Shown here: piece by piece, positions 1-6,475 of the stretch | How positions within the stretch are numbered: position 1 is the first letter of the stretch | Layout: each line of letters begins with the position of its first letter | Assembly: GCF_020217185.1 (NCBI RefSeq) | Contig: NZ_JAIWNX010000256.1 | Coordinates: 1 to 10,000 of the forward strand | DNA: 10,000 bases | Direction: 5' to 3' | Source of the DNA: Asticcacaulis sp. | Lineage (GTDB): Bacteria > Pseudomonadota > Alphaproteobacteria > Caulobacterales > Caulobacteraceae | Position numbers and translations under genes: made by a program | Notes under the pieces: model-generated | Told to the model about the DNA's origin: nothing | Database searches by the model: none | The model's input: only the letters and a program-made list of their open reading frames with translations

Positions 1-2
1 GA

Positions 3-731
3 TTTGCCCTGCCCATCACTCTGGCCCTTCTGACCTTTGCCGCACCGGTCGCCGTTGCGGCACCGACGGGTAATTTCGTTGCTGACTGGAGCGACGACTG
101 GGCGGAAGCGCTGGAAGGCTGGAAGCTGAGCGGGCAACTGACCGCCGCCACGGATTCGACCAGCAAGGGCATTTCCGAAACGCAAGGTAACGGGCAGTTG
201 TCTGGCGCAGCAACGGCGACGCGCAGCGGGTTTTACGCTTCGGCGCGGCTGAAGAACGTCAAAAGCTCTGACGGCAGCGACTATCAAAGCGCTTTGGCCG
301 TCGGCGGTCGCTGGGCAGTCGGTCCTGACATCCACCTCAACAGCCAGATCATCTATAAGGTCAATGGCGGTGCGCGGCCGGGCAGCGACACGCACTTCGT
401 CGAGTGGCAGAGCGAGGCCAGCCGCACCTTCGGGCGCACGACGCTAAAGGCCCTGACCATCTGGTCGCCGGACTCATCGGGTTCGACCCAAGAGGCCCTT
501 TATTATGAACTAGGGGCGGCGCAGAAACTGTCGGATCGCTGGAGCGTGTCAGGCGGCCTCGGCGAGCGGCGCACCGAGCCCAAACGCAACTACACGGCGT
601 GGAATGCCGGGGCAACGCTGGCGCTGAATGCCAAGACCTCGCTGGACCTGCGTTATTACGACACCAACCGCCATGAATACTCAAAGGCGCACGGCGAACG
701 GCTTGTGCTGGCCTTGCAACGCCGGTTTTGA
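3..731 (+). CDS. TorF-like putative outer-membrane porin, 5' end missing
   Basis: The reading frame is open from the left window edge to TGA at 729-731, giving 242 visible residues; the true start lies outside. The first visible residues are a hydrophobic stretch (FALPITLALLTFAAP) ending in an AVA|AP-type signal peptidase I site near residue 19, so the protein is exported. After it come alternating polar and aromatic segments typical of beta strands, and the chain ends in Arg-Arg-Phe; a C-terminal Phe is the usual outer-membrane barrel insertion signal. The pattern (ATDSTSKGISETQG near residue 48, SGFYASARLKNV, YYELGAAQKLSDRWSVSGGLG, YTAWNAGATLAL, LDLRYYDTN) matches my memory of the TorF/Gcw_chp family of putative porins, whose substrate is generally unknown. 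It converges on murD with 108 bases between stop codons and is unlikely to be functionally tied to it. Barrel and export are fairly sure; the exact family is less so. Confidence 0.68.
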   Translation, partial: FALPITLALLTFAAPVAVAAPTGNFVADWSDDWAEALEGWKLSGQLTAATDSTSKGISETQGNGQLSGAATATRSGFYASARLKNVKSSDGSDYQSALAVGGRWAVGPDIHLNSQIIYKVNGGARPGSDTHFVEWQSEASRTFGRTTLKALTIWSPDSSGSTQEALYYELGAAQKLSDRWSVSGGLGERRTEPKRNYTAWNAGATLALNAKTSLDLRYYDTNRHEYSKAHGERLVLALQRRF

Positions 732-794
732 CTCCCTCCTCCCTGTGCCGAAGGCATGGGGAGGTGGCTGCGAGCCTGCGAACAGACGGAGGGG
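732..794. repeat. GC-rich palindromic intergenic repeat
   Basis: This element begins directly after the porin stop codon. The arm at 738-749 pairs with 753-764 around a GAA loop (12 pairs, two of them G-T). A second, competing pairing joins CCCTCC at 734-739 to GGAGGG at 788-793. The CCTCCC...GGGAGG hairpin core recurs at 2318-2342, suggesting a dispersed repeat family of the kind common between genes in Caulobacterales. It has no coding potential. It could act as a folded 3' end for either convergent transcript, but there is no T-tract next to the hairpin. Confidence 0.6.
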
Positions 795-799
795 ACGTA

Positions 800-841
800 C
801 GGCATAGCCACAAAGCCTGTGGCCTTAGCCGCGACCGTTTT
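800..841 (+). terminator. Possible weak intrinsic terminator of the porin gene
   Basis: GCCACA at 807-812 pairs with TGTGGC at 818-823 around a 5-base loop. CGGC at 800-803 can pair with GCCG at 828-831 outside an internal loop. A run of four T lies at 838-841, several bases past the stem and overlapping the murD stop codon. In the murD direction no T-run follows the stem, so it would serve at best the plus-strand gene. The short stem and displaced T-run make this a weak call. Confidence 0.27.
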
Positions 842-2246
842 AAGCCGAGGCCAAACTGCGCTGGATGTCGGCGACGGCCTCTTTGAACGCATCGCCGCGG
901 GCTTCGAAGTCGGTGAACTGGTCCTGAGAGGCGCAGGCCGGGGACAGCAGCACCACCTCTTCCTTGCCGGACTTTTCCGCCGCCGCAAAGGCCTGCGCCA
1001 CGGCGGTGAACAGCAGGCGCGACTGGGTACAGGGGGCCGCCGTACCGATGGTCTTTTCAAACAGCTCCGCCGCCTCGCCGATCAGATAGGCGTGCTTCAC
1101 GCGGGGGAAGAGGTCTTTCAACTCCTCAATGCCGCCCGCCTTGGCGCGGCCGCCGGCGATCCAGTAGAAGCCGTCATAGCTCGATAGGGCCTGACGCGCC
1201 GCATCGGCATTGGTGGCCTTGGAGTCGTTGATAAATCGCACATTCTTGATGCGCCCGATCTCCTGCATCCGGTGGTCGAGGCCGGGGAAGGAGCGGATGC
1301 CCGCCACGATCGCTTCGACCGTCAGGCCCAGCGCCCGGCAGGCCGAATAGGCGGCACAGGCGTTTTGCCAGTTGTGGCGACCGGTCAGGGTGCGCACCGT
1401 CTTCAGGTCGATGATCTGACGCGCACGGTCGGTCGTGGCGTCATAGATGACGCCGTTCAGCGCATAGACGCCGCGCCCCAGGGTGCGCCGTGATGAGATA
1501 GGGATGAGGTTGACCGAATGGTGCGCGGTCATTTCCGTCACCACGGCCTGCGACCACTCATCGTCCGTGCCGATCACCGCCGTCTGATGCGCCGTCTGGT
1601 TCAGGAAGATGCGCTTCTTGGCCTTGATATAGCCGTCCATATCGCCATGGCGGTCGAGGTGGTCAGGCGAAAAGTTCATCAGCACCGCCACGTCCGGGCG
1701 GAAGGTCTGGGTCAGGTCGAGCTGGTAGGAGGAGGTTTCGATGACGTAGATGGTCCCGGCGTGCATTTCCGGCAGATCGAGCACGCCGATGCCGATATTG
1801 CCGCCGATATGGGCGTCGCGCCCGGCGGCCTTGAGGATATGGCCGATCAGGGCCGTCGTCGTCGATTTGCCGTTGGTGCCGGTGATGGCCACGGTCTTAG
1901 GGCGCTGTTTTTCCGGCAGGGCGTTCAGCGTGCGCGCAAACAGCTCGATATCGCCGATGACCGGGACATGGGCGGCTTGCGCGGCCTTGACGGTCCAGTG
2001 CGGCTCCGGATGCGTCAGCGGCACGCCCGGCGATAGCATCAGGGCGTCGATTTCCGACCAGTCGGCAACCTTGAGGTTTTCGATGGTGAAGCCTTCTTTC
2101 GAGGCGCTGAGCATCGACTGCGGCTTGTCGTCCCACAGAAGCGGCTCGGCCCCGCCGGCCTTCAGCGCGCGCGCCGCCGACAGGCCGGACCGCCCCAGAC
2201 CGAAGATGGCGACACGCTTGCCAGCGAAGCTTTTTACCGGGATCAA
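840..2246 (-). CDS. murD: UDP-N-acetylmuramoyl-L-alanine--D-glutamate ligase MurD
   Basis: Cytoplasmic ATP-dependent ligase that adds D-glutamate to UDP-MurNAc-L-Ala in peptidoglycan precursor synthesis. With the start chosen here it has 468 residues, normal for the family. An N-terminal Rossmann-type domain carries GLGRSG near residues 16-21. The central Mur ligase domain has the P-loop GTNGKST at 123-129, ETSSYQLD at 170-177 and NFSPDHLDRHG at 191-201. The C-terminal part shows GRHNWQN at 289-295, DHR at 324-326, NDSKATN at 340-346 and LSPACAS at 434-440, all MurD hallmarks. I chose TTG at 2244-2246 because GGAGAG lies 6 bases upstream and the product then begins with IPV after the initiator, as I recall for Caulobacter MurD. 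An in-frame GTG at 2274-2276 would add ten residues but lies inside the palindromic element and has no clear ribosome binding site. It is the last gene of the run, 175 bases after mraY; ftsW does not follow. Confidence 0.96.
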   Translation of the reverse strand: MIPVKSFAGKRVAIFGLGRSGLSAARALKAGGAEPLLWDDKPQSMLSASKEGFTIENLKVADWSEIDALMLSPGVPLTHPEPHWTVKAAQAAHVPVIGDIELFARTLNALPEKQRPKTVAITGTNGKSTTTALIGHILKAAGRDAHIGGNIGIGVLDLPEMHAGTIYVIETSSYQLDLTQTFRPDVAVLMNFSPDHLDRHGDMDGYIKAKKRIFLNQTAHQTAVIGTDDEWSQAVVTEMTAHHSVNLIPISSRRTLGRGVYALNGVIYDATTDRARQIIDLKTVRTLTGRHNWQNACAAYSACRALGLTVEAIVAGIRSFPGLDHRMQEIGRIKNVRFINDSKATNADAARQALSSYDGFYWIAGGRAKAGGIEELKDLFPRVKHAYLIGEAAELFEKTIGTAAPCTQSRLLFTAVAQAFAAAEKSGKEEVVLLSPACASQDQFTDFEARGDAFKEAVADIQRSLASA

Positions 2247-2252
2247 AGGGGT

Positions 2253-2258
2253 CTCTCC
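2253..2258 (-). promoter_or_regulatory. Ribosome binding site that decides the murD start
   Basis: GGAGAG on the minus strand lies 6 bases upstream of the TTG codon at 2244-2246. No comparable purine-rich site sits at the right distance from the longer in-frame GTG at 2274-2276, which falls within the outer stem of the palindromic element. This favours the TTG start. Confidence 0.6.
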
Positions 2259-2273
2259 ATAACTCTTGAAACG

Positions 2274-2412
2274 CACCCCACCCTCACATCTCAGGGCTTC
2301 GCCCTTCGTGTGGTCCCCCTCCCCGCACCTTGTGCAGGGAGGTATAGGTATAGATTACACCTCCCCGCCGGCGGGGAGGGGGACCATTGGCGGAGCCAAT
2401 GGGGGTGGGGTG
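2274..2412. repeat. Large multi-stem palindromic element between mraY and murD
   Basis: Nested inverted repeats fill this gap. CACCCCACCC at 2274-2283 pairs with 2403-2412 (10 of 10). Inside that, 2312-2324 pairs with 2373-2385 (13 of 13). Small hairpins lie at 2293-2305 (AGGGC, TTC loop, GCCCT) and at 2384-2402 (8 pairs, GGA loop). Two further hairpins compete with the 13-base stem: 2318-2342 (CCTCCC...GGGAGG) and a perfect 20-base palindrome at 2360-2379. The AT-rich middle (2343-2358) contains repeated TATA-like steps. The element lies in the transcribed spacer of the operon and would fold strongly in the mRNA. Its closeness to GC-rich dispersed repeats suggests an inserted repeat unit, possibly two head-to-head copies. 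A role in RNA stability or attenuation is inference only. Confidence 0.7.
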
Positions 2413-2421
2413 GCTACACTT

Positions 2422-3531
2422 TTATCTCAGCTTCAACGTGGCCAGACCGACCATGGCCAAAATCCCGGCGACGATCCAGAAGCGGATGACGACCGTCGAT
2501 TCCGCCCAGCCCTTCTTTTCAAAATGGTGGTGGATCGGCGCCATCAGGAAGACCCGCTTACCGGTCAGCTTGAAATAGCCGATCTGGATCATCACCGACA
2601 GGGCTTCGACCACGAACAGCCCGCCGACAATGGCCAGCACGATCTCGTGCTTGATGGCCACCGCCGTCATGCCGAGACCGCCTCCCAAAGCCAGCGAACC
2701 GGTGTCGCCCATGAAGATCTTGGCCGGCGGGGCATTGTACCAGAGGAAGCCCATGCCGCCGCCGATAACCGCCGCCAGGAACACCGCCACCTCACCCGAT
2801 CCGGGCACAAAGTGGACATTGAGGTAGTTGGCGAAGACGTAGTTGCCAACGGCGTACGAGATGATGCCGAACGTCCCTGCGGCGATCATCACCGGCACGA
2901 TGGCCAGCCCGTCCAGCCCGTCGGTCAGGTTGACGGCGTTCGATGCCCCCACAATGACCACGGCGGCAAAGACGATGTAGAAATAGCCGAGATTGAACAG
3001 TACGTTCTTGAAGATCGGCACGGCCAGAGAGGTCGAAAGCCCGGACGAGGTCGGCGACTGAGGCCCGAAATAGACCAGAAGCGCTGCGGCAATGCCTGCC
3101 ACGATGAACTGTGCAATCAGCTTCTGCGACCCCGACAGTCCGGCCGAAGTCTGCTTGGTCACCTTGGCATAGTCGTCCATAAAGCCCAGCAGACCATAGA
3201 TCATGGTAACGCCCAGCACCAGCCACACGGTGACGCTGCGCAGGTCGGCCCACAGAAGCGTCGCCACCAGAATACCGGCCAGAATCATCAGCCCGCCCAT
3301 GGTCGGCGTGCCCTTCTTGGTCAGAAGGTGCGACTGCGGGCCGTCTTCGCGGATCGGCTGGCCCTTGCCCTGCTTGGCGCGCATCCAGCGGATAAAGCGC
3401 GAGCCGAGACCCACCGCCACCAGATAGGAAGTGATGATGGCCAGGCCGACGCGCACGGTCTGATATTTCAGGAGGTTGAGCAGCGGCCAGTGGTCAAGCG
3501 CCGCGAAATGCTCGTACAGAAAATAAAACAT
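2422..3531 (-). CDS. mraY: Phospho-N-acetylmuramoyl-pentapeptide transferase MraY
   Basis: Integral inner-membrane enzyme that transfers phospho-MurNAc-pentapeptide from UDP to undecaprenyl phosphate, making lipid I. The 369 residues fit the family (about 360). Many hydrophobic segments are visible, for example near residues 28-45, 78-95, 100-118, 137-155 and 180-197, consistent with the ten-helix fold. Conserved motifs are GTPTMGG at 74-80, the DD pair at 119-120 (GFMDDYAKV), [10 protein letters not shown] at 201-210, MGDTGS at 274-279 and the histidine motif [11 protein letters not shown] at 332-342. The ATG start has AGGGA 6 bases upstream, overlapping the murF stop region, and only 9 bases separate the two genes, so they are very probably co-transcribed. 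A 175-base spacer with a large palindromic element follows before murD. Confidence 0.98.
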   Translation of the reverse strand: MFYFLYEHFAALDHWPLLNLLKYQTVRVGLAIITSYLVAVGLGSRFIRWMRAKQGKGQPIREDGPQSHLLTKKGTPTMGGLMILAGILVATLLWADLRSVTVWLVLGVTMIYGLLGFMDDYAKVTKQTSAGLSGSQKLIAQFIVAGIAAALLVYFGPQSPTSSGLSTSLAVPIFKNVLFNLGYFYIVFAAVVIVGASNAVNLTDGLDGLAIVPVMIAAGTFGIISYAVGNYVFANYLNVHFVPGSGEVAVFLAAVIGGGMGFLWYNAPPAKIFMGDTGSLALGGGLGMTAVAIKHEIVLAIVGGLFVVEALSVMIQIGYFKLTGKRVFLMAPIHHHFEKKGWAESTVVIRFWIVAGILAMVGLATLKLR

Positions 3532-3540
3532 AGAGTGTCC

Positions 3541-4929
3541 CTAAATCAGAAGGCTCTTGGCAATCAGGCCCGCCTTCGATCCGTTGGAGCCCTTTATCAT
3601 AACAATGTCGTTCGGACGCAAGGCTGATTTCAGAGGTTCCAGCAGTTCCGCTGCCGTGGCCGCGAAAGCCCCGCGCTGCGCCTCCGGCAAGACGTCCCAC
3701 AGGGCCTTCATCAGCGGCCCGGCGACAAACACCTGATCGACACCCGCCGCCGTCAGGGCCGGGGCCAGAGCGGCATGGCGTTCGGCCTCATCGGGGCCCA
3801 GCTCCAGCATATCGGTCATCACCGCGATGCGCCGCCCGCCGGTCGCCAGCCGACGCGCCGCTAAGGCGTTGAGCGTCGCCACCATCGAGATCGGGTTGGC
3901 GTTATAGCTTTCGTCGATGAGCGTCACCTGACCGCCCGCCACCGCGATCTGGTGCTCGGCCCCGCGGCCGTCCAGCGCCTCAAAGGCCGACAGGGCGGCG
4001 AGCGTCGTCGCCGTCTCGACCTTCAAAGCCTCGCACATCAGCAGCACCGACAGGGCGTTGAGCGCCTGATGCTTGCCCGTGTGGGCCAGCGTAAAGGCGA
4101 TATCGCGCCCGTGCAAAGTGGCGGTGACCTGAGCGCGGCCATCGACCACCTCATGGCTGATCAGGCGCGCGTCTGCGCCCTCGGCCTCGCCGAAGCGCTG
4201 CACCCTGGCGCCCATTTCGCTGGCCCGTTCGTTCAGTTCGGCAAACCAGTGGTTATCGGCATTGAGGATCGCCAGCCCGCCGTATTTGAGGCCGTCGAAA
4301 ATCTCGGCCTTGGCCTTCATCACCCCTTCTTCGCCATCGGGGAAGTTTTCGGTGTGCACGGCACCGACCGTGGTGATGATCACCGCATCGGGTTCGACCA
4401 GCTCGGACAGGGGCGTGATCTCATCGGCGTGGTTCATGCCGATTTCAAACACAGCGCGTTCGGTATCCGCCGGCATCCGCGCCAGAGTCAGCGGCACGCC
4501 GATATGGTTGTTGAAGCTTTTGACCGCCGAATGGGCGCGCCCGGCGCGGCTCAGGGCCGCCATGACCATCTGCGTCACCGAAGTCTTGCCGACGCTGCCG
4601 GTCACCGCCCCTCTCAGGGCCGGTGCGCGGTCGCGGGCATAGGCCCCCAGCTTTTCCAGCGCCTTAAGCACGTCCGGCACCATCAGGCAGGGGCCGCCTT
4701 CGACCGGCTTGCGCGTGATCGCGCACACCGCCCCCTGCGCGAAGGCCTGCGCTACGAAGTCGTGCCCGTCGCGCATGCCGGACAAGGCCAGAAAGATATC
4801 GCCCGGCTGCACCTGACGGCTGTCAAAGGTAATGCCGGTGGCGCAAATAGCGCTGGCGTCGCCGCTCAGGCCCGCAAAGGTGCCGCCTGTGGCCTTGAGC
4901 AGTTCGGTTCCGGTCCAGAGAGGTGTCAT
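3541..4929 (-). CDS. murF: UDP-N-acetylmuramoyl-tripeptide--D-alanyl-D-alanine ligase MurF
   Basis: Cytoplasmic ATP-dependent ligase that adds the D-Ala-D-Ala dipeptide to UDP-MurNAc-tripeptide, completing the pentapeptide used by MraY. It has 462 residues, normal for the family. The N-terminal substrate domain contains TGITFDSRQVQPGDIFLAL at 31-49, a motif shared with MurE. The central domain has the P-loop GSVGKTS at 111-117, FNNHIGVPLTLA at 139-150 and EIGMNHADEI at 162-171. Further on are the carbamylated-lysine region MKAKAEIF at 204-211 and HQALNA at 287-292. The C-terminal domain has DESYNANP at 339-346 and a late KGSNGSK at 446-452 where relatives have KGSRG-type sequences. The ATG is preceded by GGAGG at a 7-base spacing. 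The 35-base spacer from murE contains a hairpin that overlaps part of that site. Confidence 0.97.
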   Translation of the reverse strand: MTPLWTGTELLKATGGTFAGLSGDASAICATGITFDSRQVQPGDIFLALSGMRDGHDFVAQAFAQGAVCAITRKPVEGGPCLMVPDVLKALEKLGAYARDRAPALRGAVTGSVGKTSVTQMVMAALSRAGRAHSAVKSFNNHIGVPLTLARMPADTERAVFEIGMNHADEITPLSELVEPDAVIITTVGAVHTENFPDGEEGVMKAKAEIFDGLKYGGLAILNADNHWFAELNERASEMGARVQRFGEAEGADARLISHEVVDGRAQVTATLHGRDIAFTLAHTGKHQALNALSVLLMCEALKVETATTLAALSAFEALDGRGAEHQIAVAGGQVTLIDESYNANPISMVATLNALAARRLATGGRRIAVMTDMLELGPDEAERHAALAPALTAAGVDQVFVAGPLMKALWDVLPEAQRGAFAATAAELLEPLKSALRPNDIVMIKGSNGSKAGLIAKSLLI

Positions 4930-4934
4930 CTTTA

Positions 4935-4963
4935 CTCCTCCCCCTCCCTTGAGGGAGAGGGGG
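4935..4963 (-). promoter_or_regulatory. Hairpin overlapping the murF ribosome binding site
   Basis: In the murE-murF spacer the minus-strand RNA can pair the segment complementary to 4953-4961 with that complementary to 4940-4948. This gives nine pairs, one of them G-U, around a 4-base loop. The murF Shine-Dalgarno GGAGG corresponds to 4937-4941, so two of its bases lie in the stem. The hairpin could lower or couple murF translation. It may equally be just another GC-rich intergenic repeat; there is no direct evidence of function. Confidence 0.4.
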
Positions 4964-4964
4964 T

Positions 4965-6428
4965 TTATGCGTTCAAGGCTTCGAGCACTACACCGGCGTC
5001 GTCGAAAGGCAAGACCTTTCCGGCGACGATTTGTCCCTGTTCGTGGCCCTTGCCCGCCACGACCAGCACATCGCCGGTTTTCAGGCTGGCCACGGCTTCG
5101 AAAATGGCCTGACGGCGGTCGCCGATCTCAAGCACGTTAGACGACTGCGTTCCGGCCAGACCGGCCATGATCTCGGCGCGGATGGACGCCGGTTCTTCGG
5201 AGCGCGGATTGTCGTCGGTGACGATCACGCGGTCGGCCAGACGCTCGGCAATGGCCCCCATCTGCGGCCGCTTGCCGCGATCACGGTCACCGCCGCAGCC
5301 GAAGACGCAGACCAGACGCCCCTGCGTGTGCGGACGCAGCGCCTTCAGCACCGTCTCCAGCCCGTCCGGCGTATGGGCGTAATCGACATAGATTTCGGCG
5401 CCATTGCCGGTCGAACCGACGCGCTCCAGCCGCCCGCGCGCCCCGCTCAGGTGCGACAGGGCCTCCAGCACCGGCTCGACCTTCTGACCGGCGGCCAGAC
5501 ACAGGCCCGCCGCCACCAGCGCGTTCGACGCCTGAAACAGGCCGGCCAGTTTCAGCTTGACCTCAAACTTTCGACCCTGATGCTCAAGGTACAGGATCTG
5601 CCCATCGACGGTCAGGTCGCGGTGGGTCAGGGTCAGGTGCTGCCCGCGCTCGCCGACGCTGAGGAGCGACGCCCCGGCGGTGATGGCCGAGGCGGCAAAG
5701 GCGTTATAGGCGTCGGAATCGGCATTGAGCACCGCTGTGCGACCGCGCGGCAGGAGCTGCTCGAACAGGCGCAGCTTGGCGGCGCGATAGGCTTCCATCG
5801 TGGCGTGATAGTCGAGATGGTCCTGCGTCAGGTTGGTGAAGCCCGCCGCCGTCAGCGTGACGCCATCGAGGCGACGCTGATCAATGCCGTGCGAGGAGGC
5901 TTCGAGCGCCAGATGCGTGACGCCGTCGCGCGCCAATGCGGCCAGATGCTCGGCAATGTCGGCGGCGTCCGGCGTGGTCAGGCCCGGCGGCGTAAGGGCG
6001 TGCTCCGCCGCGCCGTTCTGGGTGACGATGCCCAGCGTGCCGACGCTGGCCGAATGGTAGCCCATATGGGCAAACATCTGACGGCAGAAGGTGGCGACCG
6101 AGGTCTTGCCATTGGTGCCGGTGATGGCCACGCAGGTCTTGGGCTGCGCGCCATAAAAGGCCTTGGCCGCCAGGGCATAAGCGCGGCGCACATCATAGGC
6201 GGTGAGGATGTTGGCGGCGGTCGCGGGCGTATCTTCGGGGGCCAGAACAGCGGCGGCCCCCTGCGACAGGGCCTGAGGGATAAACTCACGACCGTCGCGT
6301 GCCGTGCCCGGCAGGGCGCAGAACAGCGTCCCCGGTCCGACCTTTCGGCTGTCGGCGGTCACGCCGGTCACGACCGGATCGACGTCCAGATCGCGCCTCA
6401 ATATGTCCGACAGGCGAAGCCCGCTCAT
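4965..6428 (-). CDS. murE: UDP-N-acetylmuramoyl-L-alanyl-D-glutamate--2,6-diaminopimelate ligase MurE
   Basis: Cytoplasmic ATP-dependent ligase that adds the third stem-peptide residue. The DNPRSEEP motif at 406-413 is the meso-diaminopimelate recognition signature, so the wall is of the DAP type usual for Gram-negatives. Other motifs are TADSRKVGPGTLFCALPG at 24-41, the P-loop GTNGKTS at 104-110, TTPD at 151-154, EASSHG at 176-181 and FTNLTQDHLDYH at 197-208. Lys218 lies in the position expected for the carbamylated lysine. GRLERV at 332-337, DYAHTPD at 349-355 and GCGGDRDRGKRP at 377-388 follow. The length of 487 residues matches the family. I chose ATG at 6426-6428, with AGGGA 8 bases upstream and the product opening MSGLRLSDILRRD. 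An in-frame GTG at 6456-6458 would add ten unconserved-looking residues. The 47-base spacer from ftsI (6429-6475) shows no clear structure. Confidence 0.97.
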   Translation of the reverse strand: MSGLRLSDILRRDLDVDPVVTGVTADSRKVGPGTLFCALPGTARDGREFIPQALSQGAAAVLAPEDTPATAANILTAYDVRRAYALAAKAFYGAQPKTCVAITGTNGKTSVATFCRQMFAHMGYHSASVGTLGIVTQNGAAEHALTPPGLTTPDAADIAEHLAALARDGVTHLALEASSHGIDQRRLDGVTLTAAGFTNLTQDHLDYHATMEAYRAAKLRLFEQLLPRGRTAVLNADSDAYNAFAASAITAGASLLSVGERGQHLTLTHRDLTVDGQILYLEHQGRKFEVKLKLAGLFQASNALVAAGLCLAAGQKVEPVLEALSHLSGARGRLERVGSTGNGAEIYVDYAHTPDGLETVLKALRPHTQGRLVCVFGCGGDRDRGKRPQMGAIAERLADRVIVTDDNPRSEEPASIRAEIMAGLAGTQSSNVLEIGDRRQAIFEAVASLKTGDVLVVAGKGHEQGQIVAGKVLPFDDAGVVLEALNA

Positions 6429-6475
6429 GGTTCCATTCCCTTGTTCATACGCGCACACATTAGTAACCTGCGGGT

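Noticed and set aside
2343..2359. A possible internal murD promoter in the AT-rich centre of the palindromic element (TATACC steps on the minus strand)
   Set aside because: No convincing -35 partner at the right distance, and the AT-rich patch is more simply the loop between two GC-rich arms.
2274..2412. An intrinsic terminator between mraY and murD
   Set aside because: The stems are strong, but no T-run follows the element in the direction of transcription, and murD would be cut off from the operon promoter.
2266..3627. A 453-codon plus-strand open frame opposite mraY and running through the palindromic spacer
   Set aside because: Its composition (His, Gln, Asp, Arg repeats) is that of a reversed membrane-protein gene, and it runs through the repeat element. 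MraY is unambiguous on the minus strand.
3952..5112. A 386-codon plus-strand open frame opposite murF and the end of murE
   Set aside because: Antisense shadow across two conserved genes and their spacer, with no recognisable domain.
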